Source: Dactylorhiza incarnata (lineage: Eukaryota; Streptophyta; Magnoliopsida; Asparagales; Orchidaceae). From it: a stretch of DNA of 64,000 bases. This document shows positions 1 to 9,755 of this stretch, piece after piece. The stretch is from positions 2,824,001 to 2,888,000 of the forward strand of contig JAWHQI010000239.1 in NCBI GenBank assembly GCA_033032865.1. Direction: 5' to 3'. The notes beneath the pieces were generated by a model that was not told where the DNA came from, made no database searches, and saw only the letters and a list, made by a program, of their open reading frames with translations. Every line of letters starts with the position of its first letter. The stretch's first letter is position 1. The translations under genes were made by a program, and so were the position numbers.

Positions 1-1342
1 TTCTCAGATTTAATTAAGTCTAAACAAAGAGTTTTGAATTCATCTTTGAACTCATTTGAATTAAAATCAAAGGTAGAAATTACCTGATCACTTTCATTTT
101 CAGAATCTGATTCATCTGAATTACTTCCTGAGGCATTGATAGCCATCATGTAGAAATTTCTTTCTTCTTCATCATCTTCATCATCACTAGAGTTGGATGA
201 TGATGCATGCTCTGACTCATTTCTTGAGTCATAGAAAGCCATCAAGCATTGATCTTTGTAATTTGCATTCTCTTCATCTTCAGAAGAGCTGGATGAAGAC
301 TCTGAGTCTGTCTCACTCCATGACTCAGCTACAAACCCTCTTCCCTTATGTTTGTGTATATGGGAGGATGGCTTGCTGGAGTGCCTCTTTCCTTCTTTCT
401 CTTTTCTTTTGTCCTTCTTTTGATTCTCTGGACACTCAGGTAGATGTGTCCAGGTTTCCTGCATCCAAAGCAAATAATTTCTTTAAAATTTGATTTGTCA
501 TACCTTGGTTTTTCTTTGGATCTGGAATCCTTCTTTCTGATGTCCTTTCTAGCCATCTTGTAAAATCTCTTGGCTATGAGGCTCATAAACTCCATTTCTC
601 CTGGAGCTTTATCTTCCTCTTCTGTTGCTTGGAAAGCAATACTTCTCTCCTTCTTGGAGGCTGGAGAGGAGGTAGAATGTTCAGCTTCTCTGGACTTGAT
701 AAGCTGCTCATAGGATTTTAATTTGCCTAATAAGGTCTCAGTAGAGATCTCATTTAGGCTTCTGGCTTCCTTGATTGGCCAGATCCTTGAGTCCCATGTG
801 CTGGGGAAACACATTAGGATCTTATCATTGACTTCAGTGATTGAGATCAATTTGTCCAGAGACTTCAGTTCATTGATTATGAGACTGAGTCTATTGTACA
901 TGTCTACTACACTTTCAGTTTCTCCCTTTTTGAAATCCTCATATTGGGAGATGAGATGAGATCTTCTATCTTTTCTCTCATCTGCAGAACCTTCAACCAT
1001 GTTGTTGAGGGAGATCCAGATATCCCTGGCTGAGGTGCATTCCACAACCTTTTGGAAAATTTCATCAGACATTGTCTGTGCCAAGATATTCATTGCTTTG
1101 GCATCTGCACTTTTTTGTTTCTTCTGGGCATCTGTCCACTCAGGGGGTGGAATAACATTATTGTTTGTTGCTGCTTCAACACTTGTTGTTGTTGTAGGAG
1201 TAGGAGGTCCTGTCAAAATATCATTAAAGATATCCTCATCAATAGAATTCATATATAATCTGATCCTTTCCTTCCATAATGCAAACTTATTTAGATTGCA
1301 CATAGGACGTCTTTTGCTTGAGTATTCTTTGTTCTATGCCAT
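1..1342 (-). pseudogene. Element A gag (SIRE-like Ty1/copia), partial and broken
   Basis: This is the capsid/nucleocapsid polyprotein of a Ty1/copia element and runs off the left edge. The region 329-1303 reads through a UBN2-type gag core (LWKERIRLYMNSID near the N-terminus, then an IWISLNNMVE-like segment) into a zinc knuckle. The likely original start is the ATG at 1342-1340, whose third codon is now TAG, so the first usable ATG is at 1303. The knuckle begins CFGCRKPGH, but a one-base frameshift just after it replaces the last cysteine. In the shifted frame the acidic serine-rich tail typical of this gag continues to base 1. No protease or RT is visible because the window ends. Family assignment is firm; non-function is inferred from the stop and frameshift. 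Confidence 0.85.
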
Positions 1343-1429
1343 GAGTTTTTAGAAAAATAAAACTCTAGAGGAAATTAAGATCTAAATAATCCTTTGATTC
1401 AGGTGTTAGCCTGTAAGCAATCAACCGAC

Positions 1430-1440
1430 CTCTGATACCA
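1430..1440 (-). other. Element A primer binding site (initiator Met tRNA)
   Basis: The minus strand reads TGGTATCAGAG, the standard plant copia primer site complementary to the 3' end of initiator tRNA-Met. It lies two bases inside the LTR end at 1443 and upstream of the gag start, which fixes the element's orientation as minus. Confidence 0.9.
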
Positions 1441-1703
1441 ATTGAAAGTGAGGTTAGATCTTAGATTTACTCTAGAGGGGGGGGGGGGGTGAATAGAGTA
1501 TTAAAAGTTTTTAACTTATTTTTATAGAGGAATTAAAATACTGATATTTATGTGTATAATAGAGTGAGTATAAAACAAAATAAAGATCACAACACAGTAC
1601 ATAAAATAAACACAAATACAGAAGACACAAGGATCTATAATAGTTCCCCAATCAAACTGGGTACATCTACTCTTCTACCACCCTTGGTAGGAATCCACTA
1701 GGT

Positions 1704-1883
1704 TTTTGATCAGGTGCCCTATCACCAATGGAGTTTTGATCAGGTGCCCAAACACCAATGGAGTTTTGATCAGGTGCCCAAACACCAATGGAGTTTTGAT
1801 CAGGTGCCCAAACACCACTGAGCTTTTGATCAGGTGCTCAAAATAACCGCAGGTTTTTAATCAGGTGCCCAACCACCAAAGGG
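1704..1883. repeat. 30-bp tandem repeat, about six copies
   Basis: Units of the form TTTTGATCAGGTGCCCAAAC plus ACCAATGGAG recur every 30 bases at 1704, 1734, 1764, 1794, 1824 and 1854. A related, more diverged block sits at the equivalent place in element B's LTRs (around 8020-8130 and 10905-11020), and a 33-bp version lies in C's LTR (6655-6775). Confidence 0.85.
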
Positions 1884-2569
1884 TTAACTTTTGAAGGGAG
1901 TTAGAACCCTGTACAAGATGGGATAAAAAGGGTAAATAAAAAGTGTTCATGAGATTCTTCTCTGTCAACAAGCTGAGAGAAGACTAGTGGATTTTATGTG
2001 TTGTAAAGCTCCCCTGTCTGATAGAATTTCTTGACAGATAATGGATGGAGCTTCCTCTTGAATGTAAATGATCTTCCTTGATAGCAGATGAATCTGAGAG
2101 ACAAAAGTTTCTCAGATTATTGTTGCTCTTTTAAAATTAAGAACTTGCAGCTGAAAACTGAGAGAAGATGTTTGATGTTCTCAGAGAGTGAGAATGCTGC
2201 TGTTGAGGATGATGATCTGAAAAGCTATTTGACTTTCTGATTTTCTCAAGAATGAATCTTCTCTGGTTGACTGTTTCTTCTCTATTCTTTTTTATCTTGT
2301 TGTAATGTTGTAATTCTTCTTCATCCTTTTTCCTTAGAGAATATCTGACTGATTTGAAATTCAAATCCTCTGGTTAAGGAATAAAATATTCTAACTAGAT
2401 ATTCTTGGAACTGCAATCTGATTCAGCAATAAACTTTAATTCTTTTTCCTTTTCCATGAAAGTGTCCTTTTCCAATATATGTCAACGACTACTTTCTCGA
2501 GAGAAGAGAATGGAAAGGAATAATAAAGGAAGAATCAAATCTTAACTTATCTGATAAGTCCAAATAAAA

Positions 2570-3090
2570 TAGATCCGTTGCTGATAGTCGATCTGAGTTC
2601 AGAGAAAATAGACCACCGATCCTTCAAAAAATTTGAGCTGAGGAGAAAATTCGTCGATCTGAGTTCCTCGACTTGAATTAATTCGTCGAACGCAATCTGG
2701 AGTTCGTCGATCTCAAACTGGAGATCGTCGAACTGAGAGATAATCTGCTGAACTGGCTGAGGACTGAATTTGTCGAGCTGAGAACTGAGTTCGTCGAACT
2801 AAAAGTTGAGTTCGTCGAACTGAATCTGGAGTTCGTCGAACTGAATTAATTCATCAAACACTGTCTGGAGTTCGTCGATCTCAAGCTGGAGTTTGTCGAC
2901 CTGAGAGATAAACTGCTGGACTGGCTAGAGAACTGAGTTCGTCGAGCTGAGAATGAAGTTCGTCGAACTGAAGCACAACATTCGTCATACCCAAGATGGA
3001 GTTCGTCGAACGCAGACTGGAGCATGACGTTTGTCGAACGTAGAACTAATTTCGTCGAACGCAGAATGGAGTTTGTCGAACGCAGAAACT
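2570..3090. repeat. Array of TCGTCGA / TCGACGA motifs in the LTR
   Basis: About twenty copies of the core GTTCGTCGAAC, or variants of it, are spaced roughly 20-30 bases apart (for example GAGTTCGTCGAACTGA). The core is nearly self-complementary. The same core in the other orientation (GTTCGACGAACG) is clustered in element B's LTRs at 7050-7275 and 9924-10165. Confidence 0.8.
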
Positions 3091-3244
3091 TAGAGTTTTT
3101 CCTAAGATCTATCTAACTAAGACAACTTAAACCTTGAACCTTAGACTATACAATGGGGTCAACTAAGTCCTAATCAATAGATAGTGATCCTAGTCCAAAT
3201 CAGTAATTGGGTTGTTCCAAAAAATTCCTTCTTAGCTCTGGCTG

Positions 3245-3600
3245 AACTCAGATGTCGACGTTGCGGCAAGTTATTATCGACGTATCCGTCGAGTTGAAGA
3301 CTTGAATTGGAACGTCATCTTCTGCGTCTACTTGAAGTCAAAGTTGCATCGACTTATAAGATGGCTTCGACAGGCTCTTCCTTCTGCGTCAAGTTCATTT
3401 CGAAGTTGCGTAGGCTTCTGATATAGCTTTGACAAGCTCTGTCTTCTGCGTCGAGTTTATTTCAAAGTTGCGTCAACTTCTTATATAGCTTTGATAGACT
3501 CAGTCTTCTGTGTTGAGATCATTTCTACATTGCGTCGACTTCAATTGATGCGTCGGCTCCTAGTCAATGTTGTGTCGACTTCTAGTCGACGCATAATTAG
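3245..3600. repeat. About 70-bp degenerate repeats with GCGTCGACTT cores
   Basis: Four to five degenerate units each contain a 'CTTCTGCGTCGAG' block followed by 'TTGCGTCGACTTC' and a TATAGCTTTGA segment. The GCGTCGA core is the same one found as inverted pairs inside the gag of element C. Confidence 0.65.
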
Positions 3601-3776
3601 TCTAGATAGTTTTCTTCATGATTTCTGTTTGCCTTTCTCATTACTTTGGCTCAGCTGACTTCCTAAGACTTCTACGACTAAATTACCCTTACTATACAAC
3701 ATGGGTAATTACCCTAGAGAGTAAAATCACCTATAGTTAATTTGATAAGTTAAATCAAAAGGAGTTTTCCTCAACA

Positions 3777-3790
3777 TTCTCCCCCTATTT
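3777..3790 (-). other. Element C polypurine tract
   Basis: The minus strand reads AAATAGGGGGAGAA directly before TGTTGAGG, the start of the LTR. This is the usual plus-strand priming site of copia elements and shows that the DNA to the right is the 3' part of an element on the minus strand. Confidence 0.85.
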
Positions 3791-4740
3791 ATCTAAACAA
3801 ATTTTATTGATTGTTTATAGTGATTTTACAGAATAATGGAAGAAAAGAAAGAAAAGTTGTAAGGAGAAATAAGAAACCATGAGCAGGCAAGTAAAAACTT
3901 TTGTCTTCAAGGTTGAATTTTAGGCTTTAACCTTTACCAATTCAGCATCAACATTTGTCCTTTGTTTCTTTGTTTTTGTATCAACTTACTGTGATACTAC
4001 CCTGAGAGATAACTTCTTGTTTTTGTAAAGATTCTTATAAAACTTTGGAAAGAAATTGGTTGCTTCTATCTTATTGAATATCTAACACATATAGCTCTTC
4101 TTGCAATTTTATAGGCGACTCCCCTTCATCATCTTCATGTTCAGTGCTTGATTAGGAGTTTGATTAGCATCTTCCTCCCCCTAAATATGTGCACCCTATT
4201 CATCATGTTCAATCTCAATCTCCCCCTGAATATGTGCAACCTACCAAATTCAGCATGTTCAATCTCAATCTCCCAATTGTTTATCAACATGATCCTCCTT
4301 CTATTTCTCCCTCTTCTTAACCACATCAGCATGGGAGGTTAAGAATGTCCTAGTCACAGAGGAGGAGGACATTCTTGACTATAAGGACTACATAGAGACA
4401 GTGAACTCACCAAACTGTGTTTGCATGGTTTCAAAGGTTGTTTGACTTTTGAGAAGTACTCTCATCCATATTGAGATTGTGTTAGTGACCATTTGTGCTG
4501 CCTAGTTTGATGAAATCGAGGGCTCTAGACATGACATCATGTACATAGACTTTGCACAGCAGTATTTTCTCAATAATATCTCTTTTATTTCTCTGTCAAA
4601 TAGCTCTGCCTCGACTTCTCCAGAAAGAAGATCAAAGGTACATCCTGCACATGTAACTCCTTTAACTAAAATTAAAGTCCATTATATCTAAATTACCCTT
4701 CCTTTAGTGGGTTGTCCTATGTTATTCATCTTGCACATGT
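3791..4740 (-). other. Element C 3' internal region without pol
   Basis: No protease, integrase, RT or RNase H can be read in any frame. On the minus strand there are two extra polypurine-like runs (TTCAGGGGGAGA and TTTAGGGGGAGG, about 4170-4230), each after a CACATAT segment. Element E has a similar series of such runs before its 3' LTR. I see no gene here. Confidence 0.6.
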
Positions 4741-4743
4741 AAA

Positions 4744-6301
4744 TCAAACGTTAGCATAGACCCTCACTTGTTGGGGTCTCTTTCTTCTATCATCATATGG
4801 AGTTACGAAATAATAGGTTTGTCTTTCAGTATACCCCTTTAGGTGAAGAAGTGGTGGTTTATTATGCCAGCAATTTTTTGATTTGTGCCCAAATTTGAAA
4901 CAATATGAGCATCTAGAATGGTAATTAGACATACAAGAGAGAGGTCTAGATGATTGATGATTTATTTCAGAAAACATGCGTCGATAAGAAATCGACGCAT
5001 CTTTAGACTTGTGGCGAATGTAATTCGATCTGTTTCCATAGTTACGCTGATAAGGGTTCGATGTAGAATATTTGTTGCATCGAATTGAATTCGACGCACC
5101 CTCATACTTGCTTTGAGATGATGTCAAAGCATATGCAGAACTCTGTCGAGTTTCATTTGACGCATCTTTAAAAGTGCGTTGATTTCTATTCGACGTATAA
5201 TTTCTTTTATTAAGGATTTTATAATTTTTTATTAGATTTTCTGAGGGGTGCTTACCTAGAAATCCTTTATGATTAGTATTATTCACCCTATTGAAGATAG
5301 TTATTTTATCAGGATAATCATGTAATTCTTCACAAATTTCACTATTTTTTACCTGATTCTCACTAGATCTAACAAATACTACTGGATTTTTCAGGCAGGT
5401 TTGCTGGAAGATCCATTACTGATTGATAAATCTGCTCCTAATCCAAGATATTTGAATCTCTTAGAGAGGTTCTCTATGATATCTCTTAGCTTTTGACTCC
5501 TCCCATTGAGTGAGTCTTCAAAGGCTTTTGCCATTACAAGCTCTTCCTTTAGTGTTAGATTTTCAGCATTTATTTTATCTATTTGTTTTCTTAACTATGT
5601 CCTACCTCAATCCTGAGTTGATTATTATAGTGATAATTTTCATATATACTTTTACTTTTTAATTCTTTTAACTCTTTCCTAAGTATTTTTATTTGATTTT
5701 CTGCCTCTAACTGATCGTGGCAGAACTCTTTAAAACAAGTTTTAAATTCATTGGAAGAGTAATCAAAATTATCAAAATATGATACTTGATCTTCTTCATT
5801 ATCTGAGGAGGCCTCTAAAGCCATCAGGCAGGCTTCTTCAGTAGCACCTTCTTGCTCACTTTCAGATGAGGAACATGACACAGATTCTAAGTCTCTCTAG
5901 GTTTCAGCTATGAAACCTCTTCCATTCTTCTTTTCCTTCCTTTCATAAGAACTTTCTTCAACTAAACTGATCATTGTATCCCATATTTATTTTGCAGTCT
6001 GGCATTCAGCCACTTCCTAAAATATGTCATCTGACATAGTGGATACTAGTATATTAATAGCCTTAGCATCACAGACTTTTGCATTCTTTTCCAGATCTGT
6101 CCATTCAACCCTAGGGACCAGTTCTTGTGTAACCGTCCCAATTGAATCTTTCCTGAATGAAACACGAGGACCTGAAATAATGACATTAAAGATGTATTCA
6201 TCAATAGAGTTCATATAAAGCTTTAATATGGCCTTCCAATGTGTAAACTTACTAAAGTTACACACTAGTGGTCTTGTTGATGCATTGTCCTTAGAACTCA
6301 T
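4744..6301 (-). pseudogene. Element C gag, gag-only remnant
   Basis: Gag of a SIRE-like copia element in several pieces. The N-terminal core lies at 6301-6017 (KFTHWKAILKLYMNSID, then a WTDLEKNAKVCDAKAINIL-like segment). Stop codons follow, and the middle of gag with the first zinc knuckle is missing. An acidic tail with CLMALEASS and a basic coiled-coil stretch lies at 5881-5591. A further stretch, with at least one frameshift, leads to a second zinc knuckle CSYCFKFGHKSKNC near 4900. No pol follows. The start is the ATG at 6301. The element could not move without proteins supplied by a relative. Confidence 0.8.
4977..5215. repeat. Inverted GCGTCGA motif pairs inside gag
   Basis: TGCGTCGAT-AAGAA-ATCGACGCA at 4979-5001 is a perfect 9-bp inverted repeat. 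Three more imperfect pairs follow at about 5060-5100, 5143-5165 and 5175-5200. They lie within coding sequence just ahead of the second zinc knuckle. The same core is repeated in the LTR at 3245-3600. Confidence 0.75.
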
Positions 6302-6394
6302 TTTTCTTAAAATAGTTTGAGGTAATTTTAAATAAAGAAATAAGAGTAAGGAGATATTTTGATCAAGGTGTTAACCTCTTAATGATCAACCTCT

Positions 6395-6405
6395 CTCTGA
6401 TACCA
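6395..6405 (-). other. Element C primer binding site (initiator Met tRNA)
   Basis: The minus strand reads TGGTATCAGAG two bases inside the LTR end at 6408 and about 95 bases upstream of gag. Confidence 0.9.
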
Positions 6406-6407
6406 GT

Positions 6408-6882
6408 TGAAAGTGCATAGTGTGCCTCTGAGTATTCTCTAGAGGGGGTGAATAGAGTTCACAATAAAAATCCTAAGTACTATGCAATCATCAACAGCAA
6501 AAGCAGAATAAAGTAATCACAGGAAATATAAAACAAAAAAGCAGTAAACTGGACAGCACAAAAATTCAATGCAGAAGACACAGAATTTAAAAGTGGTTCC
6601 CTAAAATGTGGGTGGTCCACTCTTCTACCTCCCTGGTAGGATTGCACTAACTATTGCTGAGTCTTTTGATACAGACACTCTCAGAACCACTGTGTCTTTT
6701 GATAAGGAGACTCTTAGAACCACAGAGTCATTTTATAAGGAGATTCTTAGAACCACTGAATCCTTTGGAAGAGGGATTCATAAAACTCATTTACAGTTGG
6801 AGAATAAGAACAGTAGAATGAGAAGAAAGAAGAGAAAAGGATTCTTCAGTAAGAATCCTTCAAAAGTTGTCTCTTTGAATGT
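6408..6882 (-). mobile_element. Element C 5' LTR, first part
   Basis: The plus strand starts TGAAAGTGCATAG and contains the CTCTAGAGGGGGTGAATAGAG block shared with the LTR at 1443, but the rest is strongly diverged from it. A 33-bp repeat with 'CTCTTAGAACCAC' lies at 6655-6775. It is interrupted at 6882 by element B and resumes at 11265. Because the two LTRs flanking C differ so much, C looks like a recombinant rather than a simple insertion. Confidence 0.75.
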
Positions 6883-8384
6883 TGTTGGAACCTTAGTTTT
6901 GATTTGAGTTAGGATCCACCTTTAGTATCTAAGTTTATATCATAACTCATATTATAACTTAGATTAAATCTCATTAAGAAAGAAGGCTGCAAATAAACAT
7001 ATAAATAATAGGCTGAAAAATAAGAGAAGAATTAACTTTACACTTATTCTCTGCGTTCGACGAACGGCGATCTGCATTTGACGAACGACGCTCTGCGGTC
7101 GACGAATGGCGTGCACTCTGTGCTCGACGAATTCCATCCTATCTCAGCGGTCGACGATCCCAGCGGTTCAGCGGTCGATGAAATTATCTCAGCGTTCGAC
7201 GAATGGCTATCGACGTTCGACGAATATTCAGCAGATGTTCAGAAACAGTAAATCAAATTAACAGGTCGACGAATCAAGATGAGATCGACGAAATAAAGCA
7301 ATATTTTATATTGTTATATATATTTATTACTGATCTGACATTACAGCGTGAACCATTAAATGTTATAGCCGTTTGGCAGAAGCATTAAATACTGTAGCCG
7401 TTGCAGCAAGCTAAACACGGCAAGGATTCAAAACAGTCGAAAGCTGACAACAGCTATACGCGACAGCAGAATATATTACAGCAGATTTAATATAAGAAAT
7501 ATACAACTGTTGGATCTCGACAGATCATAAATATATAGTTTATATTGCTGTACAGAAGATACACATACAAAATATATTAACATTACTGTATAGGAAGAAA
7601 GAAGAAGAAGAAGAAGAAGAGGAAAAGAAGAACATCAGCAAAAATAGAGAACATCACTATTACTTTATCATGTTCTATTTTTGCTAACTCTTTCTTGCAG
7701 ATCTTATATATCCTGAGACACCAATCACTATCATTAGCTCAGGATCAAAACTGCAAGAAGAAGAAAAGAGGATTTGCAATTTAGAGAAGAAGCCTCCACA
7801 AGCTGTCATCCATTCTAAATCAGACAGGGGGAGCTTCCTTCATCATCATCATCAAGATCCAAACACAACATCCAATCAGGATCATCAAGAGTCCTCTCAG
7901 CAAAAGAGAAGAACAATATATATTTTCCCTTTCTCCTTCCCATCTTGTAAAGGGTTAAAACTCCCTTCAAAAGTTTACTCCCGGTGACAGGCCACCTTAG
8001 CAAAAACCTGCATCTTGGTTTATAAGCACCTGATCAAAATCTTATAGGTGAATTGGGCACCTGATCAAACCTCCATTGGTGTGTGGACACCTTATCAAAA
8101 ATCCCTTGGTATGAGGGCACCTTATCAACAACCTCCAGTGGATTCCTACCACGTGTGGTAGAAGAGTAGATGTACCCAGTTGAGGGGAACTACTATATAT
8201 CTTGTTTCATCTGGATGTGTACCTTGTTTATGTTTTTATTTCCTGTGCTGTGATATTTATATGCCATCTCACTGTTTGTGTTTATTACTCAATCAACAAA
8301 CATCTCTATATATATATCACTTACTTTGAAGATAAACTTAAATAAGAACCTTTTAACAATAATAAGAACTAACCTCTCCTTTCA
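6883..8384 (+). repeat. Element B 5' LTR
   Basis: TG...CA ends. A cluster of TCGACGA motifs lies at 7050-7275, a GAA microsatellite at about 7590-7622, and a degenerate 30-bp repeat with GGCACCTGATCAAA at 8020-8130. Confidence 0.92.
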
Positions 8385-8386
8385 AT

Positions 8387-8397
8387 TAGTATCAAAG
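8387..8397 (+). other. Element B primer binding site, mutated
   Basis: TAGTATCAAAG has two mismatches to the TGGTATCAGAG site of its relatives and lies two bases after the LTR end. Both changes are G to A. Confidence 0.8.
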
Positions 8398-8482
8398 CGG
8401 GTTGATTTTTCACACAGGCTAACACCTGAAATCACAAAGATCACTTAGTTCTTATTTGGTTTTAAACAAGTGTTTTTCTTAA

Positions 8483-9133
8483 ATGGCACTAGCAGATTTT
8501 ACTTGTTCAGATCCACCTTTATGTAATTTGGATAGATTTGATTTATGGCAAGTTAGAATCAGATTATATATGAATGCAATAGATGAAAATATTTATAAAT
8601 CTATTTTGACAGGAACTCAATCTTCAATCTCTTCATCTGATGATCAAGAAAAGTTGATCAGTGCTGATGCCATAGCCATGTAGATATTGGCTAAATCAAT
8701 GTCAAATGACATTCTTCTTAAAGTGGCTGACTGCACTTCAACAAGGGGCATTTGGAACTCCCTCTCTAGGATGGTTAATGAACCATCTTCTTCCTCTTCC
8801 TCTAACATCATTTTTGATGCAGAACCATCAGTTACTCTAACTGAAGAAGAAGACAAGGAAGAACAAAAAGCCAGAAACTTTTGCTTGATGGCAATTTATA
8901 GCTCAAACTACATATCAGATGCTGAATCTGAAGCAGAAATGGTAACAGAGGTAAAGGTATCTTCAAACTTTAATTTTACCTCTGATCCCTTTAAATATGA
9001 TGTTAAATCTATTTTCAAATCTCATTGTACAGATGTAATAATTGCTGAAAATAAAGTAAGAAAAGAGTTAAAAATAGTTATTTTGACTTCTGATTATAAC
9101 AAACCTCAAGAAAATTTTAAAATAGCAACATAA
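8483..9133 (+). pseudogene. Element B gag remnant
   Basis: The start ATG at 8483 begins a UBN2-type gag (CNLDRFDLWQVRIRLYMNAID). A TAG stop lies at 8684-8686, after which the frame continues with ILAKSMSNDILLKVADCTS. The middle of gag, including the zinc knuckle, is absent: the sequence jumps from the SLSRMVNEP segment straight to the acidic tail with NFCLMAIYSS. The gag middle is also missing from element C. From 9134 to 9755 there is AT-rich sequence with no readable pol. Confidence 0.8.
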
Positions 9134-9689
9134 CAAATTATTTGCTTAAAAAATAAGTTCATTAAGGCTGAAAAACTTCAAACAGAATTCTAAAGAAAAA
9201 GAAATTACGTCTGTTCAGCAACATCAAAGAAAATTTTCAAATTTATATTTTAATGAAATAAAGAGGCCAATATATCTAATGATTAAGCATTTGTTTTTAC
9301 CTATTTTAAAACAATTATAATTAAAACAGCAGTTTTAAGTTTCTTTGAATTATCTAACTTAAAAACAAGTCAGATAAACTTCACATTCTTCCAGATTTTC
9401 TCCAAAATCAGTTGAGCATTCTACTCAGATTGCATAGATCAGAAATGATCAGAGCACTAAGTGTGAGTCTCTTCTGATTAAGGGGATTCTTTAGAAAGAA
9501 GCTATCAGACTTGGTCTTTCTGATTTTAAAATTCCTATAATCTAATAACATCTAACAATTCATTTAATTTAAATTCCTATTTAAATCAAGATTTAGGAAA
9601 TCAGAATTGCTTAGTTTTTCAAAAGAAAAATAAATAATCTCTAACCCTTAAGCTTTAAAGACTTTTTATGCTTAGGAATCCTAAACCAA

Positions 9690-9755
9690 ATAGGGGGAGA
9701 TTGTTAGAACCTAGTGTTATTTTGGATTAGGGTCCCAACTCAAATAGGGGGAGAT
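9690..9755 (+). other. Duplicated polypurine tract / LTR start of element B
   Basis: AAATAGGGGGAGATTGTT occurs twice, at about 9689 and 9743. The first copy is followed by TGTTAGAACCTAG and a diverged version of the first ~35 bases of the LTR. The second is followed by the real 3' LTR at 9756. This looks like a 54-bp tandem duplication of the polypurine tract and LTR edge. Confidence 0.75.

Larger units (their letters stand above)
1443..3776 (-). mobile_element. 2.3-kb LTR shared by elements A and C
   Basis: The plus strand begins TGAAAGTGAGG and ends CCTCAACA, giving TG...CA ends. On its left side it is followed by the tRNA-Met primer site and gag of element A, so it acts as A's 5' LTR. On its right side it abuts a polypurine tract, so it also acts as the 3' LTR of element C. 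It contains a run of 13 G (1477-1489), a 30-bp tandem repeat, an array of TCGTCGA motifs and a set of GCGTCGAC repeats. Layout resembles element B's LTR, but the sequence is clearly diverged, and it is not the same subfamily as C's other LTR at 6408. Confidence 0.8.

Noticed and set aside
197..493. Plus-strand 98-residue frame in element A
   Set aside because: Antisense of the gag acidic tail; no homology.
1704..1883. Regular 30-bp repeats resembling a CRISPR array
   Set aside because: Units are directly abutting with no unique spacers, lie inside a plant LTR, and there are no cas genes.
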